DNA from: an uncultured Lachnospiraceae bacterium
Lineage (GTDB): Bacteria > Bacillota_A > Clostridia > Lachnospirales > Lachnospiraceae
Assembly: GCA_946630765.1 (NCBI GenBank)
Contig: CAMOZF010000149.1
Span: forward strand, 1 to 5,254
DNA: 5,254 nt
Reading direction: 5' to 3'
Shown here: positions 1 through 5,254 of the stretch, piece by piece
Position numbering within the stretch: position 1 is the first letter of the stretch
Layout of the letters: the number at the start of each line of letters is the position of its first letter
Notes under the pieces: generated by a model
Seen by the model: the letters and a program-made list of their open reading frames with translations, nothing else
Told to the model about the DNA's origin: nothing
Databases searched by the model: none
Program-made: the position numbers and the translations under genes

Positions 1-192
1 CGTCTGATCCATGAGGAGATCGTCATGAATCTGCCGATCCGCGTTCTGTGCCGGGAGGACTGCAGGGGCATCTGTGAAAGATGCGGCGCCAATCTGAATG
101 ATGGACCCTGCGGATGTGAGAAGCAGGAGGCGCCGACCAGAATGGCCGATGCAATATTTGCGGCAATGAAAGCCGCAGACAAAAAGAAGTAA
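1..192 (+). CDS. yceD: YceD/DUF177 family protein, C-terminal part (5' end outside window)
   Basis: The frame is open from base 1 and ends at TAA 190-192, giving the last 63 residues. The fragment carries the cysteine-rich signature of the DUF177/YceD family: LPIRVLCREDC at residues 11-21, then CERCGANLN at 25-33 and a C-G-C pair at 37-39. That makes six cysteines in a pattern that suggests metal binding. Family knowledge: YceD proteins (YlbN in Bacillus) are encoded just upstream of rpmF in many bacteria and are linked to 23S rRNA accumulation or processing; the plant homologue is involved in chloroplast 23S rRNA maturation. Here rpmF follows after 45 bases, which is the conserved arrangement and supports the call. 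The tail is lysine-rich (ADKKK). The N-terminal half is not in the window, so total length and start cannot be judged. Confidence 0.9.
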   Translation, partial: RLIHEEIVMNLPIRVLCREDCRGICERCGANLNDGPCGCEKQEAPTRMADAIFAAMKAADKKK

Positions 193-222
193 GATTGGCG
201 ACAGAGAAAAATACGATCAGGT

Positions 223-229
223 AAGGAGG
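223..229 (+). promoter_or_regulatory. Strong Shine-Dalgarno site of rpmF that fixes its start
   Basis: AAGGAGG is a near-complete anti-16S match, 8 bases before ATG 238. An in-frame GTG at 229 lies inside this site and would leave no ribosome binding site of its own, so ATG 238 is the start. Confidence 0.85.
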
Positions 230-237
230 TGTACGAA

Positions 238-420
238 ATGTCCATTTGTCCTAAGAATAGAACTTCCCGCGCAAGACGCGACAGCCGCAGAGCGAACTGG
301 AAAATGAGTTCTGTTAATCTGGTAAAGTGCAGTCACTGCGGCGCTTTAATGAAGCCCCATTGCGTTTGCAAGCAGTGCGGTTACTACAACAAAAAGGAAA
401 TCGTTAAGACCGAAGCTTAA
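238..420 (+). CDS. rpmF: 50S ribosomal protein bL32
   Basis: This 60-residue protein is the usual size for bL32, a small zinc-ribbon component of the large ribosomal subunit near the peptidyl-transferase region. The N-terminus (MSICPKNRTSRARRDSRRAN) is a basic, Arg-rich RNA-binding tail typical of the family, followed by W21-K22 and NLVKC at 27-31. The zinc ribbon is complete: C31-x2-C34 and C44-x2-C47, the last followed by GYYN. This is the zinc-dependent (C+) form. C42 is an additional cysteine where many homologues have Arg (HRVC), and C4 is another non-ligand cysteine. The start is set by the strong ribosome binding site at 223-229. It lies 45 bases after the YceD-family gene, with which it is probably cotranscribed. 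Its last codons and stop lie inside a stem-loop (407-430). Confidence 0.97.
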   Translation: MSICPKNRTSRARRDSRRANWKMSSVNLVKCSHCGALMKPHCVCKQCGYYNKKEIVKTEA

Positions 421-430
421 GCTTCGGTCT
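407..430 (+). terminator. Perfect stem-loop over the rpmF stop codon; possible weak terminator or processing site
   Basis: The 24 bases form a perfect palindrome: a 10-bp stem (AGACCGAAGC pairing with GCTTCGGTCT) around a TTAA loop. The rpmF stop TAA (418-420) is the last three bases of the loop. The bases after the stem (CTTTCGTATC) are only partly T-rich, so it is a poor textbook intrinsic terminator. It may terminate part of the transcripts, stabilise the 3' end of the yceD-rpmF mRNA, or lower readthrough into the zinc-finger/polA genes. The stem is directly visible; the function is inferred. A perfect palindrome would also fold on the opposite strand. Confidence 0.5.
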
Positions 431-462
431 CTTTCGTATCTTCCGGCAGTGAGGTCATCTGT

Positions 463-786
463 ATGAAGTGTGAAGAAGTCCATCAGCATTTTAATGAATT
501 CCTGAGCGACAGCATGTCCGTCAACGATACTGATGAATTCGTGCGCCATGTGGAGCAGTGCGCGGACTGCAGGGACGAGCTGGAGGTTTTCTATCTCGTG
601 CGCGCGGCCGGCGGCGAGCTTTCCGACGAGGACATGGTCAATCTGAATGTCCGCGGCATCCTGCAGGAAAAGCTTGAAGAGCGCAGGAAGTGGGTGCGGA
701 ACCATCAGATCTACCGGTTTCTTTTTGCCGCGCTTACCGTGCTTCTTCTGATCGCTGCGGTGTATGTTCTTTTCTTTGTCTTTTGA
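463..786 (+). CDS. Small membrane-anchored zf-HC2 (anti-sigma-like) protein
   Basis: The 107-residue protein has two visible parts. The N-terminal domain (about 1-45) carries the zinc anti-sigma motif H29-x3-C33-x2-C36 (HVEQCADC), with C3 placed as the usual fourth ligand. A charged linker follows (about 52-85, rich in K/R near its end), then one hydrophobic segment at about 86-107 that runs to the C-terminus. Positive residues before the helix (K70 to R85) suggest a cytoplasmic N-terminus. The zf-HC2/ZAS fold usually binds an ECF sigma factor, but no sigma gene is adjacent and there is no extracytoplasmic sensor domain, so an anti-sigma role is only a possibility; another regulatory or scaffold role is open. 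GAGG at 451-454, 8 bases upstream, supports ATG 463. The stop is 8 bases before polA, indicating cotranscription and probable translational coupling. Confidence 0.8.
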   Translation: MKCEEVHQHFNEFLSDSMSVNDTDEFVRHVEQCADCRDELEVFYLVRAAGGELSDEDMVNLNVRGILQEKLEERRKWVRNHQIYRFLFAALTVLLLIAAVYVLFFVF

Positions 787-788
787 GG
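785..788 (+). promoter_or_regulatory. Ribosome binding site of polA overlapping the upstream stop codon
   Basis: GAGG lies 6 bases before ATG 795 and shares two bases with the TGA (784-786) of the zinc-finger gene. It supports ATG 795 as the polA start over in-frame starts inside the upstream gene (for example 690), and suggests that ribosomes finishing the upstream gene feed polA translation. Confidence 0.65.
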
Positions 789-794
789 TGTTTC

Positions 795-3527
795 ATGGAA
801 GAATATCTGTTATTGATTGACGGCTCGAGCCTTCTGTCCACACAGTTTTACGGAAATCTCCCGCGGGAGATTTTATTTGCAAAGACGCCGGAAGAGAAAG
901 AAAAATATTTCCACAAGATCATGATGACCTCGGGCGGCGTCTACACAAATGCGGTCTACGGCTTCCTTCGGACGCTTTTTGCGATCCTGAGAGACCAGAA
1001 GCCCGCGTATCTCGCCGTTTCCTGGGATCTGAGCCGCGATACCTTCCGCAGGAAGCGCTATCCGGACTACAAGGGAAACCGTTCGGAGATCCTTCTTCCG
1101 CTGTCGGAGCAGTTTGATCTGTGCCAGAAGGTGCTTTCCAGGATGGGCATCCGGGAATTCATGTCCGAGGAATACGAGGCCGACGACTACTGCGGAACGC
1201 TGGCTGCGAAATTCGAATCGGAGATTCCGGTGAAGATCCTGACAAAGGACCACGACTATCTGCAGCTCGTGACCGACAGGACGCATATGTGGCTCATGCA
1301 CCAGTCGCAGGACAAGACCGATGAGATGTACAAAAAGTACCGCATCGATCACAGTACGGTGAATGTGCCCGCGCGCGCCTTTGAGCTGGATCCTTCGCTT
1401 GTGGAGCGCGAATTCGGCGTGCCGCCGGAAAATATCAACTCGCTGAAGGGCCTTCAGGGCGACAGCTCCGACAATATCAAGGGCGTGCCGGGCGTCGGTC
1501 CGCAGACCGCTGTCCGGCTGATTCAGCGCTACAAGACCGTGGACGCCCTGTATCAGGCAATCAAGGGTCTCGACAAGGCCGGCCAGGACGCGCTGAAGAA
1601 GATGTGGAAGGAGGAGCTCGGCATCACGCGCTCTCCGCTGAATTTCCTTCTCAAGACCTCCGATACCGAGCTTGTCGGGGAGGAGTCTGCGCGTCTTTCC
1701 GAGGAGCTTGCGACGATCAGGAAGGACATCAATCTTGGCGATCTTCAGCTTTCCGAGCTTTCGGTATCAAATATCGATCGGGAAGCGGTTTCGGAAGTGC
1801 TGAAGGAGCTGGAATTTTCCTCGCTGAGCGCGGACTTTTTCGATCAGGAAGAAGAGAAAACCGATCTTCTGAGCCGTTTTGAGACGACATCAGATTATGA
1901 TAAATTCCAGGCAGTCTCCGAAGCCGCGGAAAAAGAAGAAGCGCTCGGCGTTTCCTACCTCCCGGGCGAGGGCCTTTCTCTGGCCTTCCCGGACGGATCG
2001 GGCATTTTCTTTGAAGAACGGTTCTTTCTGACGCGGGATTATTTCTCGGCGCTGATCCGGAAGCTTTATGATCAGGGCGTTTCGCTGTACACGCCGGACG
2101 GAAAAGCCATGGTCCGGCTCTGTGGTCGGAATCTTCAGGACGTCGTCATCATGGCCTATCTTCTGAATCCGCTGAAATCGGACTATGAAATCAGCTCGGC
2201 CATGCGGGAGTATTTCCCCTCCGAGACGCTGCCGGAGCACCCCTGCAGCGCCGCCTGCGCCGCGCTTCGGCTCGGCCCGGTGCTCTATAAGAAACTTGAA
2301 GAGAGCGAAATGGACCGGCTGTACCGGGAGATCGAGCTTCCGGTGATGGGCGTGCTTTCGGAGATGGAGGATCAGGGCATTCTTGTGAAGAAGGAAGCGC
2401 TTCTGAGCTTCAGCGAGAATCTGCGCGGAACCATTTCCCGGCTGCAGGAGGAAATCTGGGAACTTGCCGGAGAAAAGTTCAATATCAATTCGCCGAAACA
2501 GCTCGGCGAGGTGCTTTTTGACCACCTGCGGCTGCCGCACGGGAAAAAGACCAAATCCGGCTATTCGACGGCCGCGGATATTCTTGAACGGCTCGCACCC
2601 GGCTTCCCGATCGTGCAGAAGATTCTGGATTTTCGGACCTATTCGAAGCTGAATTCCACCTATGCGGAGGGCCTGCAGCAGTTCATTTCAGAAGACGGAC
2701 GGATTCACGGCACCTTCAACCAGACCGTGACGGCGACCGGACGGCTCAGCTCCGCAAACCCGAACCTTCAGAATATCCCGGTGCGGCTGCCACTCGGAAG
2801 AGAGATCCGAAAGGTCTTCGTGCCGGGTGCGGGTTGTGTCTTTATCGATGCGGATTATTCGCAGATCGAGCTTCGGGTTCTGGCGCACCTTTCCGGGGAC
2901 GAGAACCTGATCGCAGCCTATCGGGAGGCCCGCGACATTCACGCGATTACCGCCTCCCAGGTCTTCCATGTGCCGCTTTCCGAGGTGACGCCGCTTCTTC
3001 GAAGAAACGCGAAGGCCGTGAATTTCGGCATCGTTTACGGAATTTCCGCCTTTTCCCTTTCGGAGGATCTGTCGATCACGAGAGAAGAGGCGCAGCAGTA
3101 TATGAAAAACTATTTCGCGACCTATCCGAGGATCGAGGCCTACCTGAACCACGCGGTCCAGTCGGCGAAGGATCTCGGCTATTCCGTGACCATGTACAAC
3201 AGGCGCCGGCCGATTCCGGAGCTTGCGTCGGTCAACTTCAATCAGCGCGCCTTCGGCGAGCGCGTCGCGATGAACGCGCCGATCCAGGGAACGGCCGCGG
3301 ACATCATGAAGATCGCGATGATCCGCGTCTCCGACAGACTGAAGGCCGAAGGCCTGAAGACAAAAATCGTGCTTCAGATCCACGATGAACTGCTTCTTGA
3401 GGCGCCGGAAGACGAGGCCGTGCGCGCGCAGGAAATCCTTGTCTCGGAGATGGAGCATGCGGCAGCGCTTTCGGTGAAGCTGGAGGTCGAGGCCAAACAG
3501 GGAAAGAGCTGGTATGAAACAAAGTAG
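795..3527 (+). CDS. polA: DNA polymerase I, full length (5' nuclease + inactive exo + polymerase)
   Basis: This 910-residue family A polymerase fills gaps, removes RNA primers and serves excision repair. The 5' nuclease/flap domain (about 1-310) shows LLIDGSS at 6-12, EADD at 128-131, TKDHD at 150-154 and the helix-hairpin-helix stretch LKGLQGDSSDN at 217-227 followed by GVPGVG. The central region (about 365-545) has the 3'-5' exonuclease position but lacks its acidic metal ligands: the DTE motif is replaced by GVSYL near 385-389. Proofreading is therefore probably absent, as in Taq and Bacillus Pol I. The polymerase domain has TATGRL (646-651), motif A DYSQIELR with D687 and steric-gate E692, motif B RRNAKAVNFGIVYG with R736, K740, F744 and Y748, and motif C HDE (863-865). 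F744 matches E. coli F762. The N-terminal domain has an extra stretch of roughly 18 residues (about 20-42) relative to E. coli. The start is set by GAGG at 785-788; the 3' end overlaps coaE by 14 bases. Confidence 0.98.
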   Translation: MEEYLLLIDGSSLLSTQFYGNLPREILFAKTPEEKEKYFHKIMMTSGGVYTNAVYGFLRTLFAILRDQKPAYLAVSWDLSRDTFRRKRYPDYKGNRSEILLPLSEQFDLCQKVLSRMGIREFMSEEYEADDYCGTLAAKFESEIPVKILTKDHDYLQLVTDRTHMWLMHQSQDKTDEMYKKYRIDHSTVNVPARAFELDPSLVEREFGVPPENINSLKGLQGDSSDNIKGVPGVGPQTAVRLIQRYKTVDALYQAIKGLDKAGQDALKKMWKEELGITRSPLNFLLKTSDTELVGEESARLSEELATIRKDINLGDLQLSELSVSNIDREAVSEVLKELEFSSLSADFFDQEEEKTDLLSRFETTSDYDKFQAVSEAAEKEEALGVSYLPGEGLSLAFPDGSGIFFEERFFLTRDYFSALIRKLYDQGVSLYTPDGKAMVRLCGRNLQDVVIMAYLLNPLKSDYEISSAMREYFPSETLPEHPCSAACAALRLGPVLYKKLEESEMDRLYREIELPVMGVLSEMEDQGILVKKEALLSFSENLRGTISRLQEEIWELAGEKFNINSPKQLGEVLFDHLRLPHGKKTKSGYSTAADILERLAPGFPIVQKILDFRTYSKLNSTYAEGLQQFISEDGRIHGTFNQTVTATGRLSSANPNLQNIPVRLPLGREIRKVFVPGAGCVFIDADYSQIELRVLAHLSGDENLIAAYREARDIHAITASQVFHVPLSEVTPLLRRNAKAVNFGIVYGISAFSLSEDLSITREEAQQYMKNYFATYPRIEAYLNHAVQSAKDLGYSVTMYNRRRPIPELASVNFNQRAFGERVAMNAPIQGTAADIMKIAMIRVSDRLKAEGLKTKIVLQIHDELLLEAPEDEAVRAQEILVSEMEHAAALSVKLEVEAKQGKSWYETK

Positions 3528-4197
3528 AAAGCACGACAGAAGCATGGTCATCGGCATCACCGGCGGCATCGGTGCCGGCAAGAGTACCGTTTTAAGCGAA
3601 ATAAATGCCCTTTTCCCGGTTTTTCTTCTGGAAGCCGATGAAGTAGGCAGAGAACTCATGGAACCCGGGAAAAGCGTGTTTTCGGCGCTTGTCGCGCATT
3701 ACGGCGATGAAATCCTGCAGGAAGACGGGCGGATCGACCGGGCGAAGCTCACGACGATCGGGATGAAGGACGAAGAGAGCCAGAAGACCCTGAACGCGAT
3801 CGAGCATCCGATCATCCGTGCGGAAATCCTTCAAAGGATTAAAGACATTGAACAATCCTTCCCGGCGCTTCCGGCGGACAGGAAGCTTCCCGGGCAGCGC
3901 TTCCCGGTGATCCTTCTTGAAGCCGCGCTTCTTGTGGAAGGCGGACTCACGGAGGTTTGCGACGAGGTCTGGTTTATCTCGGCGCCGAAAGCGGTCCGCA
4001 TCAAACGGCTTCAGAAGAGCCGCGGCTATACGAAGGCAAAGGCGGAGTCAATCATCGCGCGGCAGCTTTCGTACCGCGAATTCTTAAAACACAGCGATCA
4101 CGTGATCCATAACGGCAGTGATCCGGGAAAGACGAGGGCGGAGGTCAGCCGCCGGATGAAGGAGATTTTCTCTTTAATATGCGATTCAGAAGTATAG
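3514..4197 (+). CDS. coaE: Dephospho-CoA kinase
   Basis: CoaE phosphorylates the 3'-hydroxyl of the ribose of dephospho-CoA with ATP, the last step of coenzyme A synthesis, in the cytoplasm. The protein has 227 residues from this start, close to the family's usual ~200. The P-loop GGIGAGKST is at 17-25. EADEVGREL (40-48) corresponds to the family's DAD-type substrate-binding motif, with Glu replacing the first Asp. LLEAALLVEGG matches the DxPLLFE region in altered form, and ARQLSYREFLKHSDHVIHN resembles the C-terminal RxxxQ...AD.VI.N block. The start is uncertain. ATG 3514 overlaps polA by 14 bases and has a purine-rich GGGAAAGAG just upstream. ATG 3544 would give MVIGITGG, the commonest family N-terminus (217 residues), but has no clear ribosome binding site. 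The first ten residues (MKQSRKHDRS) are hydrophilic and probably dispensable. It sits between polA and yycJ in one apparent operon. Confidence 0.95.
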   Translation: MKQSRKHDRSMVIGITGGIGAGKSTVLSEINALFPVFLLEADEVGRELMEPGKSVFSALVAHYGDEILQEDGRIDRAKLTTIGMKDEESQKTLNAIEHPIIRAEILQRIKDIEQSFPALPADRKLPGQRFPVILLEAALLVEGGLTEVCDEVWFISAPKAVRIKRLQKSRGYTKAKAESIIARQLSYREFLKHSDHVIHNGSDPGKTRAEVSRRMKEIFSLICDSEV

Positions 4198-4976
4198 CAA
4201 GCGGCAGCAACGGAAACTGCATTTATACCGATACCGAGAATACCCGCATCCTGATCGATGCGGGCATTTCCTGTAAAAGGATCGAACAGGGGCTGATGGA
4301 GCTGGGCGTTTCCGGAAGCGCGCTTTCGGCAGTCCTGATCACCCATGAGCACAGCGACCATATCCAGGGGCTGAAGATCCTCGAGAAGCACTGTCATGTG
4401 CCGGTCTACGGAACGCCGGGGACGCTTCGGGCGATCCTCGATTCGGACCGTGACGGCGTGTTCAATCCGGCGCTTTTCCACGGGATCCGTCCCGGGCAGC
4501 GCTTTACGGTCGGGGATTATGAGATCCTTCCGATCCGGACCTCCCACGACGCCGCGGATCCCTGCGCGTACCGGCTGACGGCGGAGAATAAATCCGTTGC
4601 GGTGATTACGGACCTCGGGACCTGGACGGAAGAGCAGGCCGCGCTGCTTCAGGATCTTTCGGGCCTTCTTCTCGAGTCCAACCACGACATCCGCATGCTG
4701 GAGACAGGGAGATATCCCTATGTGCTGAAGCGGCGCATTCTCAGTGATTTCGGCCATCTGTCAAATGAAATGTCCGGAAAGCTTCTGGACAGACTCCTGA
4801 ATCCGGCGCTTCGTTTTGTGCTTCTCGGGCACCTGAGCGAGGAAAATAATTACCCGGACATCGCGCTGATGAGCGTGAAAAACGAAATTGATCTCTCGGA
4901 CTCCCCCTGGCACAGCGGGGATTTCAGGATCGAGGTCGCGGGACGTTACGAATCTTCGGAAATTTTTGAACTTTAA
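4179..4976 (+). CDS. yycJ: YycJ/WalJ-family metallo-beta-lactamase-fold hydrolase
   Basis: The 265-residue protein opens with SIASGSNGNC, the typical N-terminus of the YycJ family. Metal ligands of the MBL fold are visible: HEHSDH at 56-61 (HxHxDH), TSH ending at H123, TDLG with D145, and LGHLSEEN with H218. NHD at 168-170 and FGHLSN at 191-196 are also family-conserved. It should bind two metal ions and probably acts as a hydrolase. YycJ proteins resemble MBL-type nucleases, and in Bacilli the gene lies beside the walKR two-component genes and has been linked to coordination of cell division with DNA replication. The exact substrate is not settled, so the reaction is inferred. AAGGAG at 4159-4164 is 14 bases before ATG 4179, longer than usual, and this start overlaps coaE by 19 bases. 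No WalK/WalR genes are visible; the polA-coaE context suggests a replication- or repair-linked role. Confidence 0.9.
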   Translation: MRFRSIASGSNGNCIYTDTENTRILIDAGISCKRIEQGLMELGVSGSALSAVLITHEHSDHIQGLKILEKHCHVPVYGTPGTLRAILDSDRDGVFNPALFHGIRPGQRFTVGDYEILPIRTSHDAADPCAYRLTAENKSVAVITDLGTWTEEQAALLQDLSGLLLESNHDIRMLETGRYPYVLKRRILSDFGHLSNEMSGKLLDRLLNPALRFVLLGHLSEENNYPDIALMSVKNEIDLSDSPWHSGDFRIEVAGRYESSEIFEL

Positions 4977-4977
4977 C

Positions 4978-5004
4978 TGAAACCTTTGTCCTTCTTACTG
5001 CGAC
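4978..5004 (+). promoter_or_regulatory. Candidate ECF-type promoter (-35 TGAAACCTTT, -10 CGAC)
   Basis: TGAAACCTTT at 4978-4987 is the -35 pattern known for Bacillus ECF sigma factors such as SigW, and CGAC lies at 5001-5004, 17 bases after TGAAAC. A TGtAAC-N17-CGAC arrangement is reported for SigX-type promoters and TGAAAC-N16-CGTA for SigW-type. It begins one base after the yycJ stop and is about 60 bases upstream of the sigma-factor start, where an autoregulatory promoter would be expected. No good housekeeping -35/-10 pair is visible in this gap. It rests on a short motif and is unproven. Confidence 0.45.
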
Positions 5005-5063
5005 ATATAGAGCAGAAGGGTAAGAAAACTGACCGCCTGATGACACGAACTGGAGCAGAAAAG

Positions 5064-5254
5064 ATGGATGAACTGGAACTGTTGAAACGGCTTGAGCAGC
5101 GGGACGAGGAGGCGCTGAACCTCCTGTCCGAGAAATACGGCGCCTGGATTCTCAAAATCGCTTCCAATATCCTGTCGGACCGGCAGGACCGGGAGGAGGA
5201 GCTGAATGACACACTTCTCGATCTGTGGAATTCCATACCGCCGGAGCACCCGGA
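5064..5254 (+). CDS. Sigma-70 family (ECF-like) sigma factor, N-terminal part (3' end outside window)
   Basis: The frame is open from ATG 5064 to the window end (63 complete codons). The protein starts MDELELLKRLEQRDEEALN, followed by LLSEKYGAWILKIASNILSDRQD at about 20-42 and EEELNDTLLDLWNSIPPEHP at 44-63. This is the layout of sigma region 2: the first helix with the R/GDEEAL-LxxKYG pattern, then the -10-binding and core-binding helix (normally D-x-EE-x-x-x-D-T/V-x-x-x-x-W). The ending NDTLLDLWNSIPP resembles a clostridial group whose neighbour is often a DUF4179 anti-sigma-type membrane protein, which I would expect just downstream but cannot see. GGAG at 5052-5055, 8 bases upstream, supports the start. 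It is separated from yycJ by 87 bases with an ECF-like promoter candidate, so it is probably a separate, possibly self-activated unit. Region 4 is outside the window. Confidence 0.85.
   Translation, partial: MDELELLKRLEQRDEEALNLLSEKYGAWILKIASNILSDRQDREEELNDTLLDLWNSIPPEHP

Noticed and set aside
195..217. TTGGCG and TACGAT as a housekeeping promoter for rpmF
   Set aside because: The spacing is 11 bases, far below the usual 17, and rpmF is more simply cotranscribed with the YceD-family gene.
229..237. In-frame GTG start giving L32 three extra residues
   Set aside because: The GTG overlaps the AAGGAGG ribosome binding site that serves ATG 238, and L32 in this lineage begins MSICPKN.
690..794. 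Upstream in-frame start extending Pol I by 35 residues
   Set aside because: It lies inside the zinc-finger gene; the extra residues are an out-of-frame reading of its membrane helix, and EEYLLLIDGSS after ATG 795 is the normal Pol I N-terminus.
2688..3659. Long antisense open frame (323 codons) opposite polA
   Set aside because: It mirrors the codon pattern of a conserved G+C-rich gene, has no recognisable domain, and spans the polA-coaE junction; the + strand has clear catalytic motifs throughout.
4098..4757. Antisense open frame of 219 codons opposite yycJ
   Set aside because: No recognisable domain or convincing start; the + strand encodes an intact YycJ.
4992..5026. Inverted repeat TTCTTAC / GTAAGAA as a terminator after yycJ
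   Set aside because: The arms are only seven mostly A/T bases, 21 bases apart, and no T-tract follows; the stem would be too weak.
4973..5249. Two antisense open frames covering the yycJ-sigma gap
   Set aside because: They are Ser/Arg/Phe-rich or low-complexity readings opposite the sigma factor gene, which has a recognisable region 2 and a ribosome binding site.

Overview
This window reads as a compact stretch of core housekeeping genes from a low-GC-lineage (Firmicutes/Clostridia-type) bacterium whose genome is itself moderately G+C-rich. The grounds are the gene order YceD-rpmF, a Clostridia-style L32 beginning MSICPKN, a Pol I with a degenerate proofreading domain, a YycJ/WalJ-type metallo-hydrolase, and AGGAGG-like ribosome binding sites. 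A Lachnospiraceae-like or related clostridial host is my best inference; the window has no rRNA or other direct taxonomic marker. I see no transposon, prophage, CRISPR array or tRNA.

All genes lie on the + strand and are tightly packed. Bases 1-192 are the end of a YceD/DUF177 protein (large-subunit rRNA/ribosome-related), followed by rpmF (L32). A near-perfect stem-loop sits exactly over the rpmF stop codon. Next is a small membrane-anchored protein with an anti-sigma-type zinc motif (463-786). Eight bases later comes polA (795-3527), then coaE (start overlaps the end of polA) and a YycJ-family metallo-beta-lactamase-fold protein (start overlaps the end of coaE). These last four genes look like one translationally linked unit. 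An 86-base gap follows, holding an ECF-type promoter candidate, and the window ends inside the N-terminal half of a sigma-70/ECF-like sigma factor gene.

In functional terms the window links ribosome assembly (YceD, L32), DNA replication/repair (Pol I), coenzyme A biosynthesis (CoaE) and a probable nuclease-like or cell-wall-associated hydrolase (YycJ). Two transcription-control proteins flank the replication/CoA genes: an anti-sigma-like zinc protein without an obvious partner next to it, and a sigma factor whose upstream region carries a good match to an ECF promoter. I do not see a clearly new biological system. The most interesting items are this sigma-factor promoter, the sensor-less anti-sigma-like protein, and the hairpin that places the rpmF stop codon in its loop.
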